A stretch of 64,000 bases of DNA from CAVRUF01 sp963716005 (GCA_963716005.1 OY970285.1:1488001-1552000), one strand, 5' to 3'. Shown: positions 8,422 through 17,954, counted from the stretch's first letter. Notes: generated by a model not told the origin, from the letters alone. Made by a program: numbers and translations.

Positions 8422-9436
8422 CGACGACCCTCCGCAGCGCGCGCTCGGGCGGCGTGCGGATGCCGCACGTCACCTCGTAGTTGATCGTGCCGAGCACCCG
8501 CGCATGATCCTCGGCGAGCACGCCGTCGCCGATCACCGCCACCGGCGCTCCCTCTGGCTCGTCGCCGAGCTCGACCGCGAAGGAGTCCATGGACACCGTC
8601 CCGAGCACGCGCCGCCGCACGCCCCCGACCGAGACATCCGTTCCGGTCAGCCCGCGACGAAAGCCGTCCGCGTAGCCGACGGGGACGAGCCCGATTCGTG
8701 TCGGCTCCTCGGCTACGAACCGCCGTCCGTACCCCGTGCTCTGCCCCGGCGCAAGCGTCTTCGCCTGCGCCACGTGGCTCCGCCAGGAGAGGACGGGCTC
8801 GAGCCCGTGAGCGGCAGGATCGTCGCCGAACGGCGAGAGCCCGTAGAGCGCGACGCCGCAGCGCGCAGCGTCGAAGCGCGCCTCCGGGAAGCGAAGCGCC
8901 GCGGCACTTGACGCGATGTGCGCCGGCACATCGACCTCGGCGGCGAGCGCGGAGAACACCTCGAGCTGCTCGCGCACGAAGGCCTCGTCGCCGTCCGCGG
9001 TGGCGAGGTGGCTCATGAGACCGACCACTCGGTCGCGCGGCGCGGCGAGCGCCTCATCCGGCGTCATCCCGAAGCGGCCCATTCCCGTGTCGACCTTCAG
9101 GTGCACGCGCAGTCCGTCCGGAATCTCCGGCGTTGACACCGCGACCTCGAGATCGGCCTCGCGCGCGAGGCCGGCAGCGCCGAAGAGCGGCCCCATGACG
9201 AGGATCCGCGCATCCGGGAACTCGCGGCGCAGAGCGGCGCCCTCAGCGACCGTGACGACGCAGAGAGCGGCTGCGCCTTCCTCGAGCGAGGCGCGCGCAC
9301 AGTCGACTGCGCCGTGCCCATACGCGTCCGCCTTGACCACAGCCCAGAGCTCGGCGGGCTCAACCGCTGCTAGCAGCGCTCGGACGTTCGCCCGCAACGC
9401 GCCGAGATCGATCGTCACCAGAGAGCGTTCCGTCAT
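8414..9436 (-). CDS. alr: Alanine racemase
   Basis: PLP-dependent racemase converting L- to D-alanine for peptidoglycan. The 340-residue protein has the PLP-lysine motif AVVKADAYGHGA near residue 35, and the second catalytic residue region GTVSMDSFAV with the conserved Met-Asp. KVDTGMGRFGM and the C-terminal TCGIRTPPE (family: SRVPRVY-like) also fit. The start ATG overlaps the nnr stop (ATGA), so translation is likely coupled. The order nnr-alr is common in bacteria, which supports both calls. D-alanine made here would feed the cell wall along with the GlmS/GlmM and MurI products encoded elsewhere in this window. Confidence 0.92.
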   Translation of the reverse strand: MTERSLVTIDLGALRANVRALLAAVEPAELWAVVKADAYGHGAVDCARASLEEGAAALCVVTVAEGAALRREFPDARILVMGPLFGAAGLAREADLEVAVSTPEIPDGLRVHLKVDTGMGRFGMTPDEALAAPRDRVVGLMSHLATADGDEAFVREQLEVFSALAAEVDVPAHIASSAAALRFPEARFDAARCGVALYGLSPFGDDPAAHGLEPVLSWRSHVAQAKTLAPGQSTGYGRRFVAEEPTRIGLVPVGYADGFRRGLTGTDVSVGGVRRRVLGTVSMDSFAVELGDEPEGAPVAVIGDGVLAEDHARVLGTINYEVTCGIRTPPERALRRVVDG

Positions 9437-10914
9437 GCCCGAGACAGCACCGGCGAGAGCGAATCGATCACGTCGCGGGCGATGAGTCCGGCCTCGCCGT
9501 GGAGGATCGCGGCGTCGCGGGCCGCGAGTCCGCACGTCGCCGAGGCGGCCGCGGCCGCGCGCTGCGCTTCCATCCCTTTGGCCAGAAACGCTGCGACCAC
9601 GCCGGTCAGAACGTCGCCCGTGCCGGCGCTCGCCAGGCCCGGTGTGCCGAGGTCGCCGACGAGCACGCCGCGGCCGGACGCCGCGACCAGCGAGTCGGCA
9701 CCTTTGAGCAGGACGACCGCGCCCGCGTCGTCCGCCGCCCCGCCCGCCGCCTCGAGCCGGTTCGCGTCGACCCACGCCGAATCGCGCCCGAGCAGCCGCC
9801 CGAGCTCGCCCGCGTGCGGCGTCAGCACCGTCGGCGCATCGCGCGTGAAGATCCATTCCAGGTGACCGGTCACGGCCCAGAGCGCATCCCCGTCGAGAAC
9901 GAGCGGACGCTCCACCCGGTCGAGCACGAGGCGAACCAGCTCGCGCGTGTCGTCGCTGCGTCCCAGGCCCGGCCCGATCGCGAGCGCGTCCGCTGACTCG
10001 GCCGCGGCGAGCACGACCTCGAGCGCTTCCGTCCCGAGCAGCCCGTCCTCGTCCGGCGCGGCCGAGAGCGTCACCTCGACGAATCGCTGCGCGAACGCGC
10101 CCGCGAGGGACTCGGGCACGACCGCGCGCACGTAGCCCGCCCCGGCGCGCATCGCGGCTTCGGCGCTCAGGTACGGCGCGCCGGTCAGCCCCGGGGAGCC
10201 GCCGACGACCACAACGTGGCCGGCGCTGTACTTGTGGTCGAGCGGCCCACGCCGCGGAACCTCGCCGAGGATCTCTTTCGTGACGCGCCCGTTCTTCGTC
10301 CGTCCGTCGCCGGTCAGCCCGATATCGGCGACGACGATCTCGCCGCAGCGGTAGCGGCCCGGCCCGACCGCGTGGCCGACCTTGCGCCCGTGGAACGTGA
10401 CCGTGAGATCTGCGTCGACGGCGCCGCCGAGGACGATCCCCGTGGAGGCGTCGACGCCCGAGGGCACGTCCACGGACACGACCGGGATCCCGCGCCGTTT
10501 GATCTCGGCGATCTGCGCAGCTGCCTCGCGGCGCGGCGCGCCGGCGAACCCGGTGCCGAAGATCGCGTCGACCGCGACATCGGGGGACGACGCCGCAGCG
10601 ACGACGGGAATCCGCGCCTTGCGCGCCTGCGCGAGCATCTCCGCGGCGTCGCCGGCGATCTTCTCCTCCTCCCCGACGAGCACGATCTCGGCCTCGCGGC
10701 CCGCTTTCGCGAGGTGGCGCGCGACCACGAACCCGTCGCCACCGTTCGCGCCCGTCCCGCACCAGACTGTGAAGTGCGCCGCGCCCGGATACCGCTCGAG
10801 CGCGAGCTCGGCCGTCGCCGCACCCGCTCGCTCCATGAGCTCGAGCGTCGGCCCGGCGTAGGCCTCCTCGGCCGCCCGCATCTCGGCGGCGGTGTAGAGC
10901 GGCTCGACGCTCAC
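9433..10914 (-). CDS. nnr: Bifunctional NAD(P)HX epimerase / ADP-dependent NAD(P)HX dehydratase
   Basis: Repairs hydrated NADH/NADPH. The N-terminal YjeF-type epimerase domain (about residues 1-200) shows the motif CGTGANGGDGFVVARHL, and DVPSGVDASTG. The C-terminal ribokinase-like dehydratase domain (about 210-490) shows SAGHVVVVGGSPGLTGAP, GPGLGRSDDT, LTPHAGELGRL and the nucleotide/substrate loop LASAGTGDVLTG. Length 493 is normal for the fused form. The GTG start overlaps the acpS stop (GTGA). The gene lies between acpS and alr, a very common arrangement, and is part of a minus-strand operon running from the HAD phosphatase to cca. Confidence 0.92.
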   Translation of the reverse strand: MSVEPLYTAAEMRAAEEAYAGPTLELMERAGAATAELALERYPGAAHFTVWCGTGANGGDGFVVARHLAKAGREAEIVLVGEEEKIAGDAAEMLAQARKARIPVVAAASSPDVAVDAIFGTGFAGAPRREAAAQIAEIKRRGIPVVSVDVPSGVDASTGIVLGGAVDADLTVTFHGRKVGHAVGPGRYRCGEIVVADIGLTGDGRTKNGRVTKEILGEVPRRGPLDHKYSAGHVVVVGGSPGLTGAPYLSAEAAMRAGAGYVRAVVPESLAGAFAQRFVEVTLSAAPDEDGLLGTEALEVVLAAAESADALAIGPGLGRSDDTRELVRLVLDRVERPLVLDGDALWAVTGHLEWIFTRDAPTVLTPHAGELGRLLGRDSAWVDANRLEAAGGAADDAGAVVLLKGADSLVAASGRGVLVGDLGTPGLASAGTGDVLTGVVAAFLAKGMEAQRAAAAASATCGLAARDAAILHGEAGLIARDVIDSLSPVLSRA

Positions 10915-11267
10915 GCGTCCGCCACGACGCAGATCGCGGCGGCGAGCTCCTTCGAATGCGTCATCGAGAGGTCGATCGAGCCCGCGCCGACGCGCTCGCT
11001 CCAGTCCTTCGTCCAACCGGACAGGTTGACGCCGGGCTTCGGCCGGCCGGCGATCTCGATCTCGCGCCAGGTGAAGTGGACGCCGCAGCCGAGCGCCTTG
11101 CCGATCGCCTCCTTGGCCGCGAAGCGCCCGGCGTAGTGCTGGGCAGGGTTCGGGCGCGAGTCGCAGTAGGTGCGCTCGGCCTCGGTGAAGACGCGCTCGC
11201 GGAATCCCGGACGGGCCAGGGCCGCGCGGATGCGCCCGATCTCGATCAGGTCGACGCCGACCCTCAT
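10911..11267 (-). CDS. acpS: Holo-[acyl-carrier-protein] synthase
   Basis: Transfers the 4'-phosphopantetheine arm of coenzyme A to acyl carrier protein. The 118-residue length is standard. The N-terminal magnesium site GVDLIEIGRI and the central AGRFAAKEAIGKALG helix (Glu-Lys pair binding metal and CoA) are intact; the C-terminal SMTHSKELAAAICV is also a family signature. The ATG at 11267 is chosen; it overlaps the stop of the HAD phosphatase gene (ATGA). Its product acts on the ACP used by FabI and the FabL-like enzyme. Confidence 0.93.
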   Translation of the reverse strand: MRVGVDLIEIGRIRAALARPGFRERVFTEAERTYCDSRPNPAQHYAGRFAAKEAIGKALGCGVHFTWREIEIAGRPKPGVNLSGWTKDWSERVGAGSIDLSMTHSKELAAAICVVADA

Positions 11268-12031
11268 GCGAGGAGCTCCGGCAGGTCGGCGATCGAGTCG
11301 ATCACGGCGTCGGGCTGCCGATCGGCGGCGGCGAGCGTGTCCTCGCGGAACTTTCCCGTGCGGACGAGGACGCCGCGCAGCCCCAGTTTCTGCGCCATGG
11401 AGAGGTCGGCCTCGAGGTCGTCGCCGACCATCGTCGTGTCGCCCGGCTCGGCGCCGAGCGCGGCCAGCGCGGTCTCGAAGTACGCGGCGCTCGGCTTGCC
11501 GACCAGCTCGGCCTCGACGCCCGCGGCGTACTCGAGCCCGGCGACGACAGCGCCGGAGTCGAGCAACGGGCCGTCCGCCGTCTGCCACCAGCGGTTGCGA
11601 TGCAAGCAGACGAGGCGAGCCCCGCGCTCGAGCTCGCCGAACGCGGCGTTCAGGCGCGGCCACGCGAACATCTCGTCCGCCTCGCCGTTTTCGTCGGCGC
11701 CTCCCACGAGAACCACGTCGGCGTCGGACTCCACGAGCTCGACGTGCTCGGCGAGATCGTCGTGGATCGCCCGCACCGTCAGCGGGAACACGCGCGACCC
11801 GGCGAGGAGCTGCGCGGCCGCGACGCCGGTGGTCGAGATCTCGTCCTCGCCAGCGGCGATCCCCAGGCCTTCGAGCATGACCGCGATCTCGGCGCGCGAC
11901 TGAACGGTGTTGTTCGTGACGAAGCGCAGCGGCTCGCCGGCGTCGCGAAGCTTCTGCACGGCCTCGGCCGCGCCCGGAATCGCCTCGCCGGATACGTGCA
12001 GCACGCCGTCGATGTCCAATAGGACAGGCAT
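11264..12031 (-). CDS. HAD-superfamily subfamily IIA phosphatase (NagD/LHPP-like)
   Basis: Haloacid dehalogenase phosphatase of subfamily IIA. The 255-residue protein has motif I as LDIDGVLHVSGE, motif II as FVTNNT, motif III lysine in LVGKPSAAYF, and motif IV as MVGDDLEADLSMAQ. The cap between motifs II and III (about residues 60-170) is of the C2A type. The first residue after the nucleophile Asp is Ile-Asp-Gly as in LHPP/HDHD2-like enzymes, whose substrates are small phosphate esters or phosphoamides; the true substrate is unknown. It is the first gene of the acpS-nnr-alr-cca operon, 62 bases from the divergent membrane protein gene. Confidence 0.85.
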   Translation of the reverse strand: MPVLLDIDGVLHVSGEAIPGAAEAVQKLRDAGEPLRFVTNNTVQSRAEIAVMLEGLGIAAGEDEISTTGVAAAQLLAGSRVFPLTVRAIHDDLAEHVELVESDADVVLVGGADENGEADEMFAWPRLNAAFGELERGARLVCLHRNRWWQTADGPLLDSGAVVAGLEYAAGVEAELVGKPSAAYFETALAALGAEPGDTTMVGDDLEADLSMAQKLGLRGVLVRTGKFREDTLAAADRQPDAVIDSIADLPELLA

Positions 12032-12093
12032 TCCGGCGAGTCTAGTCCGGTTCGTTGCGTGTGCGGGAAGGCGTTTCGTACCATTGACCGGGC

Positions 12094-12663
12094 ATGATCC
12101 GGCGCGCCCTCTGGCTTTCGCCGCTTCCGCTCATCGCGGCGGGGAGCCTTGCCGCGCATGGCCTCGTCTACCGTCTCGCCGCGCCGGCCGCGCACGACCA
12201 CGTCCAGCCGGTCTCGCACGCGCCGATCGCCTGGTACGCCTGCGCGGCGCTCTGCGGCGCGATTGCGCTCGTCGCCCTGATCGCGATCGCGGTCTGGAAC
12301 GTTCACCGTGGCGTTCGCGTGCGCCCGCCGTACTGGCTCGTCGCGCTCGTCCCGCCATTGGGCTTCGCCGCTCAGGAGCAGATCGGGCGCGTCTTCCACA
12401 CCGGCGCGCTGACGACGATGCCCGAGGCGTCGTTCGTGCTCGGCCTGCTGCTGCAGATCCCGATCGCGCTGCTCGCGCTCTGGCTCATCCGGGTCGTCCT
12501 CGCCACGGCGATCGCCGCCGTTCGCGCGCTCGCCGCCGAACCGCAGCGCCGCTCCGCACGAACTACCACGCAGCGTCCCGCCTGGACGGCTCTCGTCCCC
12601 TCCCTGCCGGCGCTCGCGCTCGGCTACGGCGAGCGGGGCCCACCGGCGCTTCTCCGACCCTGA
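12094..12663 (+). CDS. Membrane protein of unknown function upstream of copper-resistance fusion
   Basis: Not recognised. The 189-residue product has about four hydrophobic segments (roughly residues 8-25, 45-68, 82-95 and 108-135) followed by a basic, proline-rich tail. A short histidine-bearing loop (HDHVQPVSH) lies between the first two helices and could bind metal, which would fit the CopC-CopD fusion gene 46 bases downstream, but this is only context. The start ATG at 12094 follows a gap shared with the divergent HAD phosphatase gene. Membrane placement is supported; function is not. Confidence 0.7.
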   Translation: MIRRALWLSPLPLIAAGSLAAHGLVYRLAAPAAHDHVQPVSHAPIAWYACAALCGAIALVALIAIAVWNVHRGVRVRPPYWLVALVPPLGFAAQEQIGRVFHTGALTTMPEASFVLGLLLQIPIALLALWLIRVVLATAIAAVRALAAEPQRRSARTTTQRPAWTALVPSLPALALGYGERGPPALLRP

Positions 12664-12709
12664 GGACGCGCGCCGCCCGGGCGCGCCGAGCAGAAGGAGA
12701 GCCCAGAAC

Positions 12710-14383
12710 GTGCTGACCCCCAGATTTCGATCCCGAGGGACGCGCCGCTTCGCGGCGAGGCTCGCGGTCGCACTGGCAGCGCTGGTCGCGGCCCCGGCGG
12801 CCATGGCCCACGCGACGGTCGTCTCGACGAGCCCGGAGAACAACGAGGTCGTCCCCACCTCGCCGGCGCAGGTGTCGATCGTCTACAGCGAGCCGGTCGA
12901 GACCGCGTTCGGCGGCGTCCGCGTCTTCAACAACGAGGGCGAGCGGGTCGACGAGGGCGCGCTCGAACGGCCAGACGACAAGACGGTCGCGGTGGCGCTC
13001 AACCCGGAGCTCGCGGACGGGACGTACACGGTCACCTGGAGCGTCGTCTCGGCTGACACACACCCGATCCGCGGTGCGTTCGTCTTCCACGTCGGCGCCG
13101 CTGGAGCCAACCCCGAAGGCATTGCGGGCGAGGTGCTCGAAAGCGGCGCGCCGAGCTCGGTCGCGCGCTCGTACGACGTCGTGCGCTTCCTCGGCTTCGC
13201 GGCGCTATTCCTCTCGGTCGGCGGAGTCGTCGCGCTACTCCTGTTCCTGCGGGATGCCCAGCAGCCGGTTCGGCGCAAGCTCTGGTACGTCGTCGCGGGC
13301 GCGTCGGGCTTCCTGGCGCTGCTCGGCCCGGTGACGATCGTCATCCAGGGCGCGGCCGCCGAGGGATTCGGGATCGGCCAGGCGCTGCACTGGAACATCG
13401 CGTCGGAAGTCCTCGAAACGCGCTTCGGCCACGTGATGGTCGCGCGCACCGTGCTGGCGGCGGCGCTCTGCGTGTTCGCGATCATCGCGCCGCGGATCCC
13501 GGCGAAGTACCGCACGTACGAGGAGGCGGCGCTCTTCCCGGCCGCCGGGCTCACGATGATTCCGGCGCTCTCGGGCCATGCGTCGGTGAGCGGCAACGCG
13601 TCGTTCGTCCTCGATGCCGTCCACGTCGCCGCCGCTTGCGTGTGGGTCGGCGGCCTCGCGTTCATCGTCATGGCGCTGCTCCTCGCGACCGACGGCCGCT
13701 GGCCGCTGGCGATGCGCTGCGTACCGCGCTTCTCCGCGGCCGCGGTGATCTCGGTCGCGGCGCTCGTGACCGCCGGAACGCTGAACGGCTACCTCCAGAT
13801 CCGCACCTGGGACGCGCTGTTCAACACGACCTACGGGCAGCTGCTCATCGCGAAGATCGCGCTCGTCACGCCGCTCCTCCTCATCGGGCTCTTCAACAAC
13901 CGCTTCGTCCCGCGCCTCAAGGCCGGGCAGTCGACCGCCGCGCAGCGCCAGCGCTTCCTGCGGATGACCGGCGCCGAGCTCGCGATCATGGCGCTGATCG
14001 TCGGCGTCACCGCGGTGCTCGTCTCGGAGCCGCCCGCGAAGGCGCAGGCGGCGATCGAGGAGGCCCAGGTACCAAAAGGCACGGCGACGATCATCACCGG
14101 CCCGTACCACCTGGAGCTGAAGGTGGAGCCGGGCACGGCCGGGCCGAACGACATCGTCATCGAGGTCGTCCACGGCGATCCGCCGACCGAGGTGAAGGTG
14201 TCGGCGTCGCTCCCGGAGCAGCAGATCGGGCCGCTCGACTACGTCGCGGTCAAATCCGGCGAGACCGAGTACACCGTCAAGGGCGCGGATCTCTCGATCG
14301 CCGGCACCTGGACGCTGAACGTGAACGTCCGCGTGGGCGAGTTCGACGCGTACGAAGGCGAGGCGCAGGTCGGGATCAAGTAG
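12710..14383 (+). CDS. CopC-CopD fusion protein (copper resistance / uptake, YcnJ-like)
   Basis: Copper-handling membrane protein combining a periplasmic-type CopC domain with a CopD membrane domain. After a signal sequence (cleavage near AMAHA) the mature protein starts with His, matching the CopC N-terminal copper-binding histidine, then STSPENNEVV, PVETAFGGV and DTHPIRGAFVFHVG carry the second copper-site His. CopD follows with about eight helices, including GHASVSGN and HVAAACVWVGGLAF. A C-terminal extracellular domain of about 110 residues (from PPAKAQAAIEE) resembles the YtkA-like tail seen in YcnJ-type proteins. The GTG start has AAGGAGA 10 bases upstream. The stop overlaps the arfB start. 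Confidence 0.88.
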   Translation: MLTPRFRSRGTRRFAARLAVALAALVAAPAAMAHATVVSTSPENNEVVPTSPAQVSIVYSEPVETAFGGVRVFNNEGERVDEGALERPDDKTVAVALNPELADGTYTVTWSVVSADTHPIRGAFVFHVGAAGANPEGIAGEVLESGAPSSVARSYDVVRFLGFAALFLSVGGVVALLLFLRDAQQPVRRKLWYVVAGASGFLALLGPVTIVIQGAAAEGFGIGQALHWNIASEVLETRFGHVMVARTVLAAALCVFAIIAPRIPAKYRTYEEAALFPAAGLTMIPALSGHASVSGNASFVLDAVHVAAACVWVGGLAFIVMALLLATDGRWPLAMRCVPRFSAAAVISVAALVTAGTLNGYLQIRTWDALFNTTYGQLLIAKIALVTPLLLIGLFNNRFVPRLKAGQSTAAQRQRFLRMTGAELAIMALIVGVTAVLVSEPPAKAQAAIEEAQVPKGTATIITGPYHLELKVEPGTAGPNDIVIEVVHGDPPTEVKVSASLPEQQIGPLDYVAVKSGETEYTVKGADLSIAGTWTLNVNVRVGEFDAYEGEAQVGIK

Positions 14384-14790
14384 TGGACGGCCTCAAGGTG
14401 ACGCCGAGCGTCGTCATCCCCGTCGGGGAGGTCGAGTTGCGCACGTCCCGGTCGAGCGGCCCGGGCGGCCAGCACGCGCAGAAGACCGAGACGCGGGTCG
14501 AGGCGGTGTTCGACGTCTATGCCTCGGCCACGCTCTCGGAGGCTCAGAAGCGACGCTTGACTACGAAGCTCGGCCCGGTCGTCCGCGCGGTCGCGCAAGA
14601 CGAGCGCAGCCAGTCGCGCAACCGCGATCTCGCGCTGGAGCGGCTGGAGGCGCAGATCCGCGAGGCGCTGAAGATCCCCAGGAAACGCCGCCCGACGAAG
14701 CCGACCAAGGCCGCGAAGGAGCGTCGCCTCGACACGAAGAAGCAGCGGGCGACGACCAAGCGCCTGCGCAAGCCGCCGGCCGAGGACTAG
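14383..14790 (+). CDS. arfB: Peptidyl-tRNA hydrolase ArfB / YaeJ (ribosome rescue)
   Basis: Codon-independent release factor that frees ribosomes stalled on truncated mRNA. The 135-residue protein has the class I release-factor motif SSGPGGQHAQKTETRVE, with the catalytic GGQ near residue 26, followed by the helix with TKLGPVVRAVAQDERSQSRNR and a highly basic C-terminal tail (KKQRATTKRLRKPP) that enters the empty mRNA channel in ArfB. Length is typical. I chose GTG 14383, which overlaps the CopC-CopD stop by one base; GTG 14398 is an alternative start in the same frame. It is convergent with glmS, the two stops being adjacent. Confidence 0.9.
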   Translation: MDGLKVTPSVVIPVGEVELRTSRSSGPGGQHAQKTETRVEAVFDVYASATLSEAQKRRLTTKLGPVVRAVAQDERSQSRNRDLALERLEAQIREALKIPRKRRPTKPTKAAKERRLDTKKQRATTKRLRKPPAED

Positions 14791-16614
14791 CTACTCGACC
14801 GTGACGGTCTTCGCAAGATTCCGCGGCTGATCCACGTTGAGGCCGCGGAGTCGCGCGATGCGGTACGCCAGGAGCTGAAGCGGGATCACAGCGAGCGGCG
14901 CCTGGAGGAACGGGTGCGTGCGCGGGACGAAGATGACGTCGTCGGCGTAGTGCTGGACGTCCTCGTTCCCGTCGGTGGCGATCGCGATCACCGACGCGCC
15001 GCGGGCCCGGACTTCCTGGATGTTCGAGACGATCTTTTCGTAGACGTGCGAGTCGGTCGCGACGCAGACGACGGGCGTCGAGTCCTCGAGCAGCGCGATC
15101 GGCCCGTGCTTCATCTCGCCGGCCGAGTACGCCTCGGTCGGGATGTACGAGATCTCCTTCAGCTTGAGCGCGCCCTCGAGCGCAACCGGCAGGCCGACGT
15201 GGCGGCCGAGATAGAGGAAGAAGTCCTCGTCGTAGTGGCGCTTCGCGATCTCCTCGATCGGATGGCGCGTGTCGAGGAACGTCTCCATCTTCGCCGGCAG
15301 CCCGTGGAGCTCGTCGACGAGGCTTCCGATCTCCTCCGGGGCGAGCGTGCCGCGCGCGTCGGCGAGACGCAGGCCGAGCAGGAAGAGCACGATCACCTGC
15401 GTCGTGAAGGTCTTCGTCGCCGCGACGCCCATCTCCATCCCGGCGCGCGTGTAGACGACGCTGGCCGCCTCGCGGGTGAGCTGCGTGCCCTGGAGGTTCG
15501 TGACCGCGACCGTGTGCGCTCCGAGCTCCTTGGCGAGCTGCACGGCCTGAACCGTGTCGCGGGTCTCTCCCGACTGGGAGATCCCGATCACGAGCGTGCC
15601 CTTCGGGACGACCGGGTTGCGGTAGATCCACTCGCTCGCAACGTCGAACTCGCACGGGATGCGGGCCCATTCCTCGATCGCGTAGCGGCCGACGACGCCC
15701 GCGTGGTACGCGGTGCCGCAGGCGAGGATGAGCACGCGCTCGATCCCGGCCAGCTCCTCGTCCGACAGTCCGAGATCGACCTTGACCTCGCCGTCGACGA
15801 TGTACTCCTCGAGCGTCCGCTCGACGGCGTACGGCTGCTCGTAGATCTCCTTGAGCATGAACGTCTCGTAGCCCTGGCGCTCGGCCGACTCGTCGTCCCA
15901 CTCGATGATCAGCTCGTCGCGGTCGCGCTCCTCGTCGTCCGTGGAGACGAACCGCGCGCCGGCCGGCGTGATCTCGACGACCTCGCCGTCCTCGATCAGC
16001 TTCACGCGCGAGGTCTCGCGCTGGAACGCGGCGATCGACGACGCCAGGAACGTCTCCCCGTCGCCCACGCCGACGACCAGCGGGCACTGAAGCCGCGCGC
16101 CGACGAGCAGGTTCGGATGCTCCTTGTGGATGACCACGAACGCGAAATGGCCCTCGAGCTGCTTGTAGACGACGCGGACGGCGTCCAGCAGGTCGCCGCC
16201 GTAGTGGCGCTCGATGAGGTGCGTGACCACCTCGGCGTCCGTCTCGGACGAGAAGACGTGGCCCTCGGCCTCGAGGCTCTCCTTCAGCTCGCGGAAGTTC
16301 TCGACGATCCCGTTCAGCGCGATCGAGACCTCGCCCGGATTGCAGCCTTCGAGCGGGTGCGCGTTCTCCTCGGAGACCTTGCCGTGCGTAGCCCAGCGCG
16401 TGTGGCCGACGCCCGTGTGCGTGTGGGAGCCGTTCGGCTCGACCGCCTCCTTGAGGTTCCCGAGATTGCCCACCGCGCGGACGTATTCGAGCCCGTCGTC
16501 CTCCAGGAGACCGACGCCGGCCGAGTCGTAGCCGCGGTACTCGAGGCGCTCGAGCCCGGCGATGATCAAGGGTTTGGCTTCCCTGGAACCCACGTATCCG
16601 ATGATTCCGCACAT
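14791..16614 (-). CDS. glmS: Glutamine-fructose-6-phosphate aminotransferase (isomerizing)
   Basis: Makes glucosamine-6-phosphate from fructose-6-phosphate and glutamine, the entry step to UDP-GlcNAc and the cell wall. The start at MCGIIGYVG puts the catalytic cysteine at residue 2 after Met removal. The N-terminal glutaminase domain has GHTRWATHGK; two SIS sugar-isomerase domains follow, with ACGTAYHAG, SQSGETRDT and GLPVALEGALKLKE, and the C-terminus ends RNLAKTVTVE as in the family. Length 607 is standard. Upstream is glmM (65-base gap). The 65 bases before the start are too short for a glmS ribozyme. Confidence 0.96.
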   Translation of the reverse strand: MCGIIGYVGSREAKPLIIAGLERLEYRGYDSAGVGLLEDDGLEYVRAVGNLGNLKEAVEPNGSHTHTGVGHTRWATHGKVSEENAHPLEGCNPGEVSIALNGIVENFRELKESLEAEGHVFSSETDAEVVTHLIERHYGGDLLDAVRVVYKQLEGHFAFVVIHKEHPNLLVGARLQCPLVVGVGDGETFLASSIAAFQRETSRVKLIEDGEVVEITPAGARFVSTDDEERDRDELIIEWDDESAERQGYETFMLKEIYEQPYAVERTLEEYIVDGEVKVDLGLSDEELAGIERVLILACGTAYHAGVVGRYAIEEWARIPCEFDVASEWIYRNPVVPKGTLVIGISQSGETRDTVQAVQLAKELGAHTVAVTNLQGTQLTREAASVVYTRAGMEMGVAATKTFTTQVIVLFLLGLRLADARGTLAPEEIGSLVDELHGLPAKMETFLDTRHPIEEIAKRHYDEDFFLYLGRHVGLPVALEGALKLKEISYIPTEAYSAGEMKHGPIALLEDSTPVVCVATDSHVYEKIVSNIQEVRARGASVIAIATDGNEDVQHYADDVIFVPRTHPFLQAPLAVIPLQLLAYRIARLRGLNVDQPRNLAKTVTVE

Positions 16615-16679
16615 AGGGGCAGCCTTTCTTCGGGACATCTCGTCCAAAACCTCGCCCGGCGCAGGGGCTGCGGCGGCCG

Positions 16680-17954
16680 CTAAGAGAGGTCTCTTGAAAC
16701 GAGGTCGGCGATGGTAGCACAGAGATCTTGAGCCATATTGGTAGTTTCCGATTCGGCCAAGACCCGAACCACCGGCTCGGTTCCCGACGGCCTGACGAGC
16801 ACCCGTCCGCTGTCGCCCAGCTCCCGGTTCAAGCGCTCGACCTCGGCCACGATCCGCGGGGTCAATTCCTTGGTTTCGACGGGTACGTCACGCCGCGCCT
16901 GTGGGAACCGGACGAGCGTCGCGCCCAGCTCGCCGAGGGTGCGTCCGGACTCGACCACGGCCCGCGCGAGGAGTACCGCCGCGACCAGTCCGTCCCCGGT
17001 CGTGTGCCCGTCGAGCCAGGCGATGTGGCCCGACTGCTCGCCGCCCAGCTTGCCGCCCTCGCGGTGGAGCGCCTCGAGCACGTAGCGGTCGCCCACGTCG
17101 GTCGTGACCGTACGGATCCCGTGATCGGCCATCAGCTTGTGGAAGCCGAGATTCGTCATCGTCGTGACCGCGACGAGGTCCACGCCCAGGTGGAGCGCGA
17201 GCACGGCGAGGATGCCGTCGCCGTCCATGGCGTTTCCGTCCGCATCGACGGCGACCACGCGGTCTCCGTCGCCGTCGAAGGCGACGCCGAGGTCGAAGTC
17301 GCCGTCGCGGACGAGCTTCGCCAGCGCCTCGGGATGCGTCGCGCCGCAATCGGAGTTGATGTTCGTCCCGTCGGGCGAGTCGCCGATCGACGTCACCGTC
17401 GCGCCGAGCCGCTCGAGCACGCCCGGCGCAATCGCGCTGAAGGCGCCGTTCGCGGAGTCGCAGGCGATCCGTAGCCCGTCCAGCGGAGCGCCGAAGCGTT
17501 CGACGACGAGGTCGGCGTAGCGCTCGGCGAGCGAGTCGTCAGGCACCGGCGGCTCGCCGGCCGCTTCCGGGTCGGCGAAGAGCGCTTCGATCTCGAGCTC
17601 CTCCTCGTCGGTCAGCTTGCGGCCGCCGGGTGCGAAGATCTTCACGCCGTTGTACTCGGGCGGGTTGTGCGAGGCGGAGACGACCGCGCCGCATTCCTCG
17701 GCGAGGAGCGCCACGGCGGGCGTCGGCAGCACGCCGCCGAGCGTGACCTTCGATCCACCGGCGGCAAGGCCCTCGGCCAGCGCGGCCTCGATCGCCGGGC
17801 CGGACGCGCGCGTGTCGCGCCCGATGAGCACGGATGCGCCGTCCGTCCAGCGGGCAAAGGCGAATCCGAGCCGGCGCACGACGTCCTCGGTGAGGCCCTC
17901 GCCGACGACTCCGCGCACGCCGTCGGTTCCAAAGTACGTGCGGCTGCCGGGCAT
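16680..17954 (-). CDS. glmM: Phosphoglucosamine mutase
   Basis: Interconverts glucosamine-6-phosphate and glucosamine-1-phosphate, directly after GlmS in UDP-GlcNAc synthesis. The 424-residue protein begins YFGTDGVRG, has the phosphoserine loop VVSASHNPPEYNG with the catalytic serine near residue 95, the magnesium loop VAFDGDGDRV, the sugar-binding GGEQSGH and the phosphate-binding end VRPSGTEPVVRV. All four functional loops are intact. The gene sits between rpsI and glmS on the same strand; glmM next to rplM-rpsI is a common order in actinobacteria, so this may be one long transcript from rplM to glmS. Confidence 0.96.
   Translation of the reverse strand: MPGSRTYFGTDGVRGVVGEGLTEDVVRRLGFAFARWTDGASVLIGRDTRASGPAIEAALAEGLAAGGSKVTLGGVLPTPAVALLAEECGAVVSASHNPPEYNGVKIFAPGGRKLTDEEELEIEALFADPEAAGEPPVPDDSLAERYADLVVERFGAPLDGLRIACDSANGAFSAIAPGVLERLGATVTSIGDSPDGTNINSDCGATHPEALAKLVRDGDFDLGVAFDGDGDRVVAVDADGNAMDGDGILAVLALHLGVDLVAVTTMTNLGFHKLMADHGIRTVTTDVGDRYVLEALHREGGKLGGEQSGHIAWLDGHTTGDGLVAAVLLARAVVESGRTLGELGATLVRFPQARRDVPVETKELTPRIVAEVERLNRELGDSGRVLVRPSGTEPVVRVLAESETTNMAQDLCATIADLVSRDLS

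Noticed and set aside
16615..16679. glmS ribozyme upstream of glmS
   Set aside because: The gap is only 65 bases, too short for the ribozyme and without its conserved core.
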